Below are positions 45,891 through 54,754 of a stretch of 64,000 nt of DNA, piece after piece. How positions within the stretch are numbered: position 1 is the first letter of the stretch; each line of letters begins with the position of its first letter. A model generated the notes under the pieces. That model saw only the letters and a program-made list of their open reading frames with translations. It did no database searches and was not told the DNA's origin. Where the stretch lies: assembly GCA_937927515.1 (NCBI GenBank), contig CALBDO010000002.1, forward strand, positions 15,001 to 79,000, written 5' to 3'. Source of the DNA: Candidatus Kapaibacterium sp. Lineage in GTDB: Bacteria; Bacteroidota; Ignavibacteria; Kapaibacteriales; UBA2268. A program made the position numbers and the translations under genes.

Positions 45891-47041
45891 TGATACCCTT
45901 TAACAGACCTGCCTATACGGGCAACGAAGACAAATATGTTTTTGAAGCGATGAGAAGTAGTAAAATCTCTGGAGATGGGGAATTTGCTAAAAGGTGTCAA
46001 AGATGGTTTGAAGAGAATCTTCCGTGCAAGAAAGCCCTCTTAACCCCTTCTTGTACTCATGCATTAGAAATGGCTGCTATGCTTATAGATATCAAAGAAG
46101 GAGATGAAGTAATTATGCCTTCTTTTACCTTTACAAGTACAGCCAATGCTTTCGTTCTAAGAGGGGCTAATATAGTCTTCGTAGATATTCGGCCAGACAC
46201 TATGAACATAGATGAAATCAAGATAGAACAAGCACTCACGGAGAAAACTAAAGCCATTGTGGTTATGCATTACGCTGGGGTCGCTTGCGAGATGGATACA
46301 ATTATGGATATTGCAAAAAAGTATAACCTTTTCGTAATTGAGGACGCAGCACAGGGCATACTAAGCAAGTATAAAGGGAAATCATTAGGAACATTAGGCC
46401 ATATTGGGGCTTATAGTTTCCATGAAACTAAAAATTACACCAGTGGCGGCGAAGGGGGTTTACTCATTATAAATGACGAGAGATTCGTAGAAAGAGCTGA
46501 AATCATTAGGGAAAAGGGAACAAATCGGAGTCAATTCTTCCGCGGAATGGTCGATAAATACACCTGGGTAGATATAGGTAGTAGCTATCTTATCAATGAA
46601 ATAAGCGCTGCTTATCTTTGGGGAAATCTGGAAAAAGCTGATGAAATCTATGAAAATAGATTAAATACTTGGTATAGGTATTATCTTGGGCTAAAAGACC
46701 TTGAAGATAAAGGTATATTACAAATACCAAAAATTCCGTCAAATTGTAAACATAATGCACATATATTTTATATTAAAGTCAAAGATTTAGAGGAACGGAC
46801 TGCTTTGTTGGATTATCTTAAACAAAACGAAATACTTGCAGTTTTTCATTACGTACCACTCCACACATCGCCTGCTGGTTCAAAATTTGGTAGATTCGTA
46901 GGCGAAGACCTCTACACAACCAAAGAAAGCGAAAGGCTAATAAGGTTGCCAATTTATTATGGAATGAGAAAAGTAGAAGTAGACAAAGTGATTGATAGTA
47001 TTAAAAAATTTTACAATGAAACCAAGCCAATTCCACAATAA
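45890..47041 (+). CDS. wecE: dTDP-4-amino-4,6-dideoxygalactose transaminase (WecE/RffA)
   Basis: 383 residues. It is very similar to E. coli WecE along its whole length: IPFNRPAYTGNEDKYV, LLTPSCTHALEMAAMLIDI, GVACEMDTIMDIAKKYNLFV, EDAAQGILSKYKG, SFHETKNYTSGGEGG with the PLP Lys181, IIREKGTNRSQFFRGMVDKYTW, and HYVPLHTSPAG. It converts dTDP-4-keto-6-deoxyglucose to dTDP-Fuc4N. The closeness to proteobacterial WecE and the AGA/AGG codon bias suggest horizontal transfer. The rmlA/rmlB genes for its substrate are not in this cluster. Confidence 0.95.
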   Translation: MIPFNRPAYTGNEDKYVFEAMRSSKISGDGEFAKRCQRWFEENLPCKKALLTPSCTHALEMAAMLIDIKEGDEVIMPSFTFTSTANAFVLRGANIVFVDIRPDTMNIDEIKIEQALTEKTKAIVVMHYAGVACEMDTIMDIAKKYNLFVIEDAAQGILSKYKGKSLGTLGHIGAYSFHETKNYTSGGEGGLLIINDERFVERAEIIREKGTNRSQFFRGMVDKYTWVDIGSSYLINEISAAYLWGNLEKADEIYENRLNTWYRYYLGLKDLEDKGILQIPKIPSNCKHNAHIFYIKVKDLEERTALLDYLKQNEILAVFHYVPLHTSPAGSKFGRFVGEDLYTTKESERLIRLPIYYGMRKVEVDKVIDSIKKFYNETKPIPQ

Positions 47042-47708
47042 TCGTAAAGAATACAACTGGCTTATTTACAACATTGGAGATAAATTTTTTGAAAAATATT
47101 CGAAATATTACAAAGGTCGCCTCGTGGACTTGGGTTGTGGCGAAGCACCCTACAAGCAATATTTTCTTCAATATGTCAACGAATACATCGGTGTCGACTG
47201 GCCTAATTCATTTCACAACATTAAAGCAGATGTTTTCTCCAACCTTAATGATAAAATTCTATTACCAGATGATTTTGCAGACACTATTGTAGCTATTTCT
47301 GTTATGGAACATCTATGTGAACCAGAGCGCTTTCTTCGGGAAAGTTACAGAATACTAAAACGAGGTGGTATTATGCTGATTCAAGTACCATTTCAGTGGT
47401 GGGTCCACGAACAGCCACATGATTTTTTTAGATATACTCCGTTTGGGTTGTTTTATATGCTTAAAAAAGTCGGCTTTCATATATTAACAATCGAACCACA
47501 GAGTGGTTTTTTTACAACATTAATACTAAAGTTTAATTATTTTACTCTAAGGTTTATCCGTGGACCTAAAATTATTAAATCATTCCTAAGGACACTTTTG
47601 CGTCCCGTTTGGTATATTGGCCAGAAGTTAGCCCCTTTATTAGATAAATTAGACAAAGAGTGGTACCTCGAGACAAGTGGTTATTTCGTTCTTGCTACGA
47701 AAAAATAA
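47016..47708 (+). CDS. SAM-dependent methyltransferase (type 11)
   Basis: About 230 residues from the ATG at 47016; a TTG at 46992 is also in frame. It shows GRLVDLGCGEAPYKQYF (SAM motif I), GVDWPNS, and FADTIVAISVMEHLCEPERFLRESYRILKRGG, followed by the conserved PFQWWVHEQPHDFFRYTPFGL. The type is common in LPS and capsule clusters, where it methylates sugars. It overlaps wecE by 26 bases and is the last gene of the island. Confidence 0.85.
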   Translation: MKPSQFHNNRKEYNWLIYNIGDKFFEKYSKYYKGRLVDLGCGEAPYKQYFLQYVNEYIGVDWPNSFHNIKADVFSNLNDKILLPDDFADTIVAISVMEHLCEPERFLRESYRILKRGGIMLIQVPFQWWVHEQPHDFFRYTPFGLFYMLKKVGFHILTIEPQSGFFTTLILKFNYFTLRFIRGPKIIKSFLRTLLRPVWYIGQKLAPLLDKLDKEWYLETSGYFVLATKK

Positions 47709-47822
47709 TTTAACTATAAAGATTTCCATTTTAAATACAGTAAATCAACTACCTAATCACCTTCAATAGTGAGTGAAATAAATTCAATTCATTAATTTTG
47801 TTTTCTACTTAGGTATAGTCAT

Positions 47823-49667
47823 CTACCTTTGCAGTTTTTCTATTAGCTTTAGGATTTCTGCGCTTTTTTCGTTCATACCTTGTAGCCGAAAATAATTTTC
47901 TAAATACACAAGGTTGACAGAAACTGCTTGAATTATTCCTTGCACAAGGTGATGTTTGTTGTTTCGAAATTTTGCGAAAGGCTCTATGTTGATTTTGCTG
48001 AGGTCTGTCTCCAAAGGTTCAAATTCTTTTAAAAGTCTAATTGCAAAGCCTTGTGGAACTTGTTCGAATTCTAAAAATGGTCGCGCATCGTATTCATTTT
48101 GCAATAGGTCGAGAGTTATGTATACGGGTCTTTCGTCGATGTTTTTACCCACAAAACTTCGCAATAAATTCTCGAAGCGAAATTGTATTTCACTCGGGTC
48201 GTACTGCTTGTCGGATTCAAACAATTCAAGTTGTTCCAAAAATTTTTCCATCTCGAGTTTGGACTTGTTGATTACCTGGGGATACCACCTGCGCAGTTGT
48301 TCTAAATACCAAGTGCGACGAAGCAGCTCTTTTTCTATCAATACAACATCTCGGCGATATCCTTCTACTTGCTGCAAGTACCAAAAAGCAGAGCAAAAAT
48401 AATCCCATTGGGCAGAGAGAATTATTGCATTTGGTGCGAGATTGTCTAAAACATTTTTGGTGTATGTTGTAACTAAATTGTTTTTCGATTGGTCGTTTTC
48501 CTTAAAGTTGAGAAAAACAGAAACAATCGGAATTAAGATAAAAACAAATGATATTTCTTTAAACTTACTCCAAAGGAAATACAAACCAGCAACAAAAAAT
48601 AAAAACAAGGCAATAAAAGCTAAAGAGAAGTAAGTTTCAATGTCGTGAATTTGGTAATTTAAAGAGTAGAGTAGGCAAAAGACAAATGCAAGTATAAGGT
48701 AAATCAAAATGTAACGCTGACGGAAGAACAAATAAATCAATCCGATAGTAACAACAAATAAACCAACATATGCAAATTCAAAAGGCAAATCTGTTATAAA
48801 TTTTTTGAAATTTATAGGGAGAGTTTCGGCAGAACTAAACATCCACACCCGATATTGCTTGCCAGATACGTGGTAGAGAAATTTGTCGAAAGAGCGAGAA
48901 ACCCATCCCCAATTGAAAATCGGAAATTGACTACTGCGTATTAATAGATATAAATATGGGCTTATACCCACCAAAAAAGGCAAAATCAGAGTTGCTAATG
49001 ATTTAGGACTTGGCTTTACGAAAAATATCTTTTCATCTTGCCGAAAGAATATTAAAAAAAGAATGCTTGGAACAATTAAAACAGTTGAAAGATGGTTGGA
49101 AAATCCTAAACCGAGAGTGAAGAATAAAAGGTATAACAGAGTTGGGTGAAAATTCGAACGAATGATTTCAAAGGAAAGTAAGAAAATCAAAACGAAGATG
49201 AAAAGTTGTAGAGGATAGACTTCGAGTGAAGTTGCCTGGCTCCAAATTTCTCTGCCAAAAGCAAAAGACAATGCAGCAATAAGTGCCAGAAGATAAACCC
49301 CCAAAGAGCCGTCTTCAATCGGGATAGATTTTTTGATATTTGAACCCGCGTACTTTTTTAATATTCTAACCAAAGAGAACGATGTAAAGAAAAAAACAAG
49401 TGAAGCAAGCGCAACCCAAAAAGCTGCGAATAAGTTCATCTGAAAGATTTTAGACGAGCAAAGAGGTAGCAAAGACCACAAATGTCCAAGAATTGTGAAA
49501 AGTGGATACCCAGTGGGGTGGGCTACCCCCAAGGTTACGCAAACTGCCATCAACTCGCCGTTATCGGTAAAAGACAGGTAGGGATTTGTGGTGAAAAAAT
49601 AAACAATAAAGGGAATCAGAAACGAAAGTGTTGCAAAACTAAAAAGTAACCACTTTCTGGTCTTCAT
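47823..49667 (-). CDS. DUF2723 membrane protein (protein O-mannosyltransferase-like)
   Basis: 614 residues with about 12 membrane segments in the first 400, then a soluble C-terminal part. The DUF2723 signature is clear: LSFTDNGELMAVCVTLGVAHPTGYPLFTILGHLWSLLP. The Asp-Asn-Gly-Glu is in the first extracytoplasmic loop, where GT-C enzymes carry the acidic catalytic residue. Related proteins (TMEM260 family) are O-mannosyltransferases acting on secreted proteins. The bacterial substrate is unknown. It starts four bases after queD on the same strand. Confidence 0.85.
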   Translation of the reverse strand: MKTRKWLLFSFATLSFLIPFIVYFFTTNPYLSFTDNGELMAVCVTLGVAHPTGYPLFTILGHLWSLLPLCSSKIFQMNLFAAFWVALASLVFFFTSFSLVRILKKYAGSNIKKSIPIEDGSLGVYLLALIAALSFAFGREIWSQATSLEVYPLQLFIFVLIFLLSFEIIRSNFHPTLLYLLFFTLGLGFSNHLSTVLIVPSILFLIFFRQDEKIFFVKPSPKSLATLILPFLVGISPYLYLLIRSSQFPIFNWGWVSRSFDKFLYHVSGKQYRVWMFSSAETLPINFKKFITDLPFEFAYVGLFVVTIGLIYLFFRQRYILIYLILAFVFCLLYSLNYQIHDIETYFSLAFIALFLFFVAGLYFLWSKFKEISFVFILIPIVSVFLNFKENDQSKNNLVTTYTKNVLDNLAPNAIILSAQWDYFCSAFWYLQQVEGYRRDVVLIEKELLRRTWYLEQLRRWYPQVINKSKLEMEKFLEQLELFESDKQYDPSEIQFRFENLLRSFVGKNIDERPVYITLDLLQNEYDARPFLEFEQVPQGFAIRLLKEFEPLETDLSKINIEPFAKFRNNKHHLVQGIIQAVSVNLVYLENYFRLQGMNEKSAEILKLIEKLQR

Positions 49668-49671
49668 TTTT

Positions 49672-50100
49672 TCATTTTCTTAATTCATATTCAAATTCAG
49701 CAAAGGAGTCGAAGGTTTCGTAAAACCTTATAATTATTTTCTCAATGTTGTTGTATTGTTTCAACTTATCGACAATTTGGTTGGCAAACCAGATTGCAAA
49801 ATTTTCGGATGTTGTTGTTATGGGAATGATTACGTGCCGAAAATTATTCTGTTTCAAGAAGTCAAGCATTGAATGGTCGTTTGCATCAACAACGAAGGAA
49901 TGGTCGAGTTGGTCGACGATAGGCTGAACTGCACTAATCAAATCGTAGAAATCCAGAACCATTCCATTTTCGTCGGGCTCGCCAACTAGGGTTACACGAA
50001 GTTTGTATGTATGGCCATGAATATTGCTACAAAGACCCTGGTGAAAAGGTAGTCGATGACTCATATTCCAAGTGAACTCTTTTGATATTTTCATCTTCAT
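49672..50100 (-). CDS. queD: 6-carboxy-tetrahydropterin synthase QueD
   Basis: 142 residues, the PTPS fold. His15, His28 and His30 are the zinc ligands, and Cys24 in CSNIHGH is the catalytic Cys of the CxxxHGH motif. GMVLDFYDLISAVQPIVDQLDHSF and a C-terminal IIRFYETFDSFAEFEYEL complete the family pattern. It makes 6-carboxy-tetrahydropterin on the way to queuosine. It overlaps queF by four bases. Confidence 0.93.
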   Translation of the reverse strand: MKMKISKEFTWNMSHRLPFHQGLCSNIHGHTYKLRVTLVGEPDENGMVLDFYDLISAVQPIVDQLDHSFVVDANDHSMLDFLKQNNFRHVIIPITTTSENFAIWFANQIVDKLKQYNNIEKIIIRFYETFDSFAEFEYELRK

Positions 50101-50447
50101 TTGCTTCTCCCTGGTTTTTCATAACGAGCAATGATTGTGGAATTCATTCCACCACGTGTACTCCAATCAGTTTGAACTTCCATTTCCAATGGGTCGCAAG
50201 CTTGGACTAAATCGTCCAGGATTTTATTTGTTACTGCTTCGTAAAATATGCCCATATTTCTATATTGAAGGAAATAATATTTCAAAGATTTCAGCTCAAG
50301 ACAGAGTTTATCGGGTATGTATTTAACGGTCACTGTCCCGAAATCTGGCAGACCAGTTTTAGGGCACACAGAGGTAAATTCGGGATTCCTGTGAATTATA
50401 ACATATTCTCGTCCAGGTTGAGGATTTGGGAATGTCTCTATTTCCAT
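50097..50447 (-). CDS. queF: NADPH-dependent preQ0 reductase QueF
   Basis: 116 residues, the short unimodular QueF type. Cys28 and Asp35 in SVCPKTGLPDF are the nucleophile and acid, seven apart as in B. subtilis (Cys55, Asp62). LELKSLKYYFLQYRNMGIFYEAVTNKI carries the QueF ELKS motif. It reduces preQ0 to preQ1. With queD it covers two steps of queuosine synthesis; queC and queE are not in the window. Confidence 0.96.
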   Translation of the reverse strand: MEIETFPNPQPGREYVIIHRNPEFTSVCPKTGLPDFGTVTVKYIPDKLCLELKSLKYYFLQYRNMGIFYEAVTNKILDDLVQACDPLEMEVQTDWSTRGGMNSTIIARYEKPGRSK

Positions 50448-50566
50448 ATAACCACACTCGGATGTATAATAAATAAGATTGTAAAATTAAATGATTTCGA
50501 ACTAATAAACAAAATTCCAGATTTTATGAATTTTATTATTTTTATAAAAAAACGTAAACAAATTTT

Positions 50567-51061
50567 ATGGAAGGTAGACTTTACTCAAGAGAAGAGGTAG
50601 AAAATATACTTTCAAAAGTTATCAAGGCTAAGCAAATTGAGGGGGATAAATTTTCTTTGGAGGATATTCTGAACATAGCCAGAGAACTAAATTTAGACTT
50701 GAATCTAACCATCCAAACAATTAAAGAAAATGAAATAAACTACGAATTAGAGCGTGCCAAACAACTTTGGAAGCAAATGAAAAAAAGAGGCTTTTATCAA
50801 CATCTCGCCGCCTACACAATCATTAATCTGTCTATAATCCTTATTGAATTATTCATAGCTCGAGAAGCTATCATTTTTTCATTGCTTATTATGGCTTTTT
50901 GGGGAGTCGGGCTTGTTGCGGATTATATAGAAAGTTTCCACCCGAGCGAAATTAAAATAGAAAAAGGAGCTAGAAAGATACTGACCAAACAGAAGCGTAA
51001 AGAGAAAATAGACACTATTGTTGATTCATTCCTCGACCAACTACGAAAAATACTCAAATAA
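50567..51061 (+). CDS. 2TM-domain protein
   Basis: 164 residues. An N-terminal helical segment (SREEVENILSKVIKAKQIEGDKFSLEDILNIARELNLD) of the kind found in SHOCT-like and sensor-linked regions is followed by a 2TM domain. That domain has the basic lead KRGFYQHLAAYTIINLSIILIELF, a short loop and FSLLIMAFWGVGLVADYI. A charged C-terminal tail ends in the cytosol. The function is not known. It is convergent with the downstream glycosyltransferase gene at 33 bases. Confidence 0.75.
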   Translation: MEGRLYSREEVENILSKVIKAKQIEGDKFSLEDILNIARELNLDLNLTIQTIKENEINYELERAKQLWKQMKKRGFYQHLAAYTIINLSIILIELFIAREAIIFSLLIMAFWGVGLVADYIESFHPSEIKIEKGARKILTKQKRKEKIDTIVDSFLDQLRKILK

Positions 51062-51093
51062 TTCCTCGATTTGATACAAACTAATTGCTTTTG

Positions 51094-52572
51094 TTATTCG
51101 ATGCGATAAATATTTGCTGTTTGATTTTTGTTGTATCTTGGATTTAGTTTGTAAAGTATCCAATCAGCTAAAGATGGTTCAATCCTTTGTACCAAGACTA
51201 GTCTCTTCGATAAGACACTTTCTGCTCGAGTTCTTAAACTATCTAATTCTTTATCGCCATAGATAATTGCATAATTATAATAATTAGTGTTTAATTTTTG
51301 ATTTACAAGACTATCAAAATTCTCGACTTCCAAGATTGGGGTTCCATAACGGTTAAGATAAAACTCTGGTGGCTTGAATGGCCCGAGTTCGCCAGTTATT
51401 TGATAAATACCTCGTACATCGGCTTGCTTTGAAAGGAAATACAATGCTTCACATCTGGTCTTTTTGCTGTAATTAAATGAAAATAGTATCCAAAGCGGTA
51501 TATTAAGTAGCCAAAAAATTAACAGAACAGACTTATAAAGTGCTTGTTTGCTCTTGAAAATATGTCCTCTTGTCACGTACGAGAAGAAATTAGCCAAACC
51601 AAAAGCAAAAACGAAGGGAACGATTGGAAGTATGAAACGTTCCTGCTTATTTGGAAATATTGAATGAAAAATAAGAAACATCAAAATTGGTATAACCAAC
51701 AAAATCCGTTGTTTAAAATCCTTTACGAAGAAGTATATAATGAAAATACTCAATGGGGGTAGAAATACGCCAACAAGTAGAAGTAAGTAACGGTAGAAAG
51801 GACCAGTTGTATAGTCACCACTATGAGTAAGATTGTACCTTACATACTCAATAAAAGAAGCAAAGGGAAAGCCCCATGCAAACATATCCACAGAGCCTTG
51901 GAGTAAGAAGGCAAAAAGTAAAAAGAAAAACCCGAAATTAAGTGCGTAGGAGAATCGCTTCTGTAAAAGGAGAATCAATATTATTGTCCCAGTTATTAAT
52001 AGAGTCTGGTATCGGAAAGCGAAAGCAAGGGCAAAAAAGAAAGCAGAGGTAAAAGAATTTTTAAATTCATTACCTTCACGAAGTAAATTATAAAAGCCTA
52101 TTGCAAGCGGCGGTATGCATACCATTTCAATAAGGTTACGAACGGAGAGAAATGGCATAAACCACAGCAATGGAATAAACAAAGATACGCGGAATGATAA
52201 TTGTTGGTCAAAGAACAAAGATAAAATTTTATAAAGGTAAACAACTGTTATTGTCGAATAAAGAGAGTGAAGAAGACGAACGACAAACATAACTTCTTGA
52301 GGGTCGGAGATTCCAAATGAATAAAGTAATTTGAATAAAATGTAATGCAAAAGCGGATAAAAAATACTGTGTGCGTGCGGGGTAGTTCGAGTTTCCCAGA
52401 TTTTTGGGTCGTTTATGATTGCCCAAGGTTGCTCGATTGGACCGAAGTGGTCGTCATGCATCCCATACCCTCGGGCAAAGAAAACAGCAGGCAAGTTCAC
52501 AAGAAAAGTCAAAATTAATAAGGAGCGAATGGGTTTTCCGACAAGCTTTGAAATAATAGATTCAAACCTCAT
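51094..52572 (-). CDS. Integral-membrane glycosyltransferase (GT-C / PMT-ArnT type)
   Basis: About 493 residues from the ATG at 52572. It has about ten membrane segments. The first long loop contains [19 protein letters not shown], with the acidic Asp-Asp pair of GT-C enzymes, and then [20 protein letters not shown]. The C-terminal 110 residues form a soluble domain with no recognised motif. It probably uses a polyprenyl-phosphate sugar donor at the outer face of the inner membrane. It overlaps the end of ruvB by 11 bases. Confidence 0.78.
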   Translation of the reverse strand: MRFESIISKLVGKPIRSLLILTFLVNLPAVFFARGYGMHDDHFGPIEQPWAIINDPKIWETRTTPHAHSIFYPLLHYILFKLLYSFGISDPQEVMFVVRLLHSLYSTITVVYLYKILSLFFDQQLSFRVSLFIPLLWFMPFLSVRNLIEMVCIPPLAIGFYNLLREGNEFKNSFTSAFFFALAFAFRYQTLLITGTIILILLLQKRFSYALNFGFFFLLFAFLLQGSVDMFAWGFPFASFIEYVRYNLTHSGDYTTGPFYRYLLLLVGVFLPPLSIFIIYFFVKDFKQRILLVIPILMFLIFHSIFPNKQERFILPIVPFVFAFGLANFFSYVTRGHIFKSKQALYKSVLLIFWLLNIPLWILFSFNYSKKTRCEALYFLSKQADVRGIYQITGELGPFKPPEFYLNRYGTPILEVENFDSLVNQKLNTNYYNYAIIYGDKELDSLRTRAESVLSKRLVLVQRIEPSLADWILYKLNPRYNKNQTANIYRIE

Positions 52573-53611
52573 CTGAAGTTCCACTGTCAAAAGGTAAGAG
52601 ATTTGTATTGTTCTTTTTCAACCCAAAATACTTATAGCAAAGAGGCGTGGCAACCCTACCTCTTGGAGTACGTTGTAGAAAGCCATTTTGAATGAGAAAA
52701 GGTTCGTATACTTCTTCGATAGTACCGGGCTCCTCGCCTACTGAAATGGAAATTGTATTTATACCCACGGGGCCACCATCAAATTTTTCAATTATGGTTA
52801 GCAAAATTCTTTTATCCATATCATCGAGGCCAAACTCGTCGACATCCAAAGCCTCGAGTGCTTTCAGGACAATAGTAAGAGTAATCCTTCCGTCGCCAAG
52901 TACTTGTGCAAAATCCCGAACTCTTTTCAGAAGTCTATTGGCAATCCGAGGTGTACCTCGCGAGCGTTTAGCAATTTCCTTAGCTCCTTCATACTCAATC
53001 GAGACATTAAGCAACTCCGAGGAACGAAGGACTATTTTCATCAAATCTTCTGTGGGATAATAGTCTAATCTATTAAAAATACCAAATCGAGAGCGAAGAG
53101 GAGCAGTAAGCAATCCAGCTCTTGTTGTTGCGCCGATAAGAGTAAACTGTGGTAATGAAATTTGAATTGTTCGCGCAGCTGGACCAGAGTCGATAACAAT
53201 GTCTAATCGAAATTCTTCCATGGCAGAGTAGAGATACTCTTCTACAATTGGGGATAAACGATGTATTTCATCGATGAAGAGAATATCACCATCTTGCAAG
53301 TTAGTCAGAATACCAGCAAGATCACCAGGTTTTTCAAGAACGGGTCCCGAAGTAATTCTGATTTTCGTTGCCATTTCGTTGGCAATAATATGCGATAGGG
53401 TCGTCTTGCCTAAACCTGGTGGACCTGTAAAAAGAATATGGTCTAGTGGTTCGTTGCGGCTTTTTGCGGCTTGGATGAATATTTTTAAATTCTCGACAAT
53501 TTTGCTCTGTCCGATAAACTCTGAAAATGTACGTGGACGTAGTGTACGGTCCAAATCCTCGTCTTTCTTAGTTGCAGAAAGTATATTGTTTTCTCTTTCT
53601 TCCTTGCTCAT
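52562..53611 (-). CDS. ruvB: Holliday junction branch-migration helicase RuvB
   Basis: About 349 residues from the ATG at 53611; a TTG at 53623 overlaps the CDF gene and is not preferred. Visible: [27 protein letters not shown], Walker [12 protein letters not shown], Walker [10 protein letters not shown], sensor region [28 protein letters not shown], and the C-terminal winged-helix [26 protein letters not shown]-like stretch. It is the hexameric motor with RuvA; ruvA and ruvC are not nearby. Confidence 0.97.
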   Translation of the reverse strand: MSKEERENNILSATKKDEDLDRTLRPRTFSEFIGQSKIVENLKIFIQAAKSRNEPLDHILFTGPPGLGKTTLSHIIANEMATKIRITSGPVLEKPGDLAGILTNLQDGDILFIDEIHRLSPIVEEYLYSAMEEFRLDIVIDSGPAARTIQISLPQFTLIGATTRAGLLTAPLRSRFGIFNRLDYYPTEDLMKIVLRSSELLNVSIEYEGAKEIAKRSRGTPRIANRLLKRVRDFAQVLGDGRITLTIVLKALEALDVDEFGLDDMDKRILLTIIEKFDGGPVGINTISISVGEEPGTIEEVYEPFLIQNGFLQRTPRGRVATPLCYKYFGLKKNNTNLLPFDSGTSDEV

Positions 53612-53612
53612 A

Positions 53613-54626
53613 TTAATTCTCAACTTTTTTCTTCCATTTTTTTACGGGACAGCTACTTGTATCGCCGTAGACACAATTTCGGTTGCAAGGAACTACATAA
53701 ACTCTTGGCAAAGCCGAAGGGTAGATGCTTTGAATTTCAGAAACGAGTTTCTTCTCTATTTCATAAGCCTCTTCGAGTGTGTAGTCGTAGGGTAATTCCA
53801 AGTCGATTTCAATAAAGATATCTTTCCCGGATTGCCGAGCATAAATTTTTTTAAAGTCGCAAATGTTACGGAAATTTTCAGCGACAACCGAAAGTATTTT
53901 ATAGTGGAATTCCTCTGGCAAAGTCCTATCCAACAATTGGTCTATGGATTTCTTCCCAAATTTTATTGGTATCCTCATAGCAATAGCTACAAAAATTATA
54001 GCACCGATGGAATCGGCTATTCTTGCTAAACTTACATAGCCCAGCTTGTTTATAAATATGCAAATCCCCAAACTTATAATTACCCCGATTTCAATAAATG
54101 CGTCGTATTTCCAAAGCTCTGCATCATAGCGTAGAATCGGAAGTTGAAAACGATTATAGTAACTAAGTAATACTTTATTCATCCAAAACATCAAAGTTGC
54201 TGAGAATAAAGAGAAAAGAACAAGATAATAAAAATTGCCAATTGGTTCGATGTTTCCGAAGGAAAGAATAGCGCTATATAAAGTATAAAGAGCAACAACG
54301 GTAATCAAAGTGGAACTTATAAAAATACCAAAACTCTCGTATTTACCGTAGCCATAATTGTAAAAAGTGTCGGGCTCACGTTTACTATGCGATACCGCTG
54401 CCAGCAGAATAGCAGAGTTTACTATATCTGTCAATGCGATTAAACCATTAGCTTTGTAAAATAAAGAGTCCTCGAGCCAGCCAAGTACAATTGTCGATAA
54501 AGCAATCAATATAGAAACACATAGAGACAATCGAGCAACAAATGTTGCTGTGTTGGTATTGAAAATCGAAACTTTTTTTCCTTTGGAAAGAATAATTTTC
54601 TCTTGCAATGTTCTTTGCAAAATCAT
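53613..54626 (-). CDS. Cation diffusion facilitator family transporter with altered metal site
   Basis: 337 residues with six membrane segments and a cytosolic C-terminal dimer domain ([32 protein letters not shown]). The family loop [12 protein letters not shown] is present. Most CDF zinc or iron exporters carry His or Asp four residues before the conserved Asp in TM2 and TM5. Here those positions are Ile63 (before Asp67) and Leu171 (before Asp175). The C-terminal end has Cys314, Cys318 and Cys326. The transported ion is uncertain. The stop lies directly before the ruvB ATG. Confidence 0.85.
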   Translation of the reverse strand: MILQRTLQEKIILSKGKKVSIFNTNTATFVARLSLCVSILIALSTIVLGWLEDSLFYKANGLIALTDIVNSAILLAAVSHSKREPDTFYNYGYGKYESFGIFISSTLITVVALYTLYSAILSFGNIEPIGNFYYLVLFSLFSATLMFWMNKVLLSYYNRFQLPILRYDAELWKYDAFIEIGVIISLGICIFINKLGYVSLARIADSIGAIIFVAIAMRIPIKFGKKSIDQLLDRTLPEEFHYKILSVVAENFRNICDFKKIYARQSGKDIFIEIDLELPYDYTLEEAYEIEKKLVSEIQSIYPSALPRVYVVPCNRNCVYGDTSSCPVKKWKKKVEN

Positions 54627-54754
54627 AACGCAAAATGCAAATTAAAAAGATTATTTTGTAATTTAAGATATTAAATTGTAAAAGAATACAAAACAAAATT
54701 TTTATTAGAATACGAGAAAGAAACTAATTAATTTTGAATTTTTATTTAGTTAAA

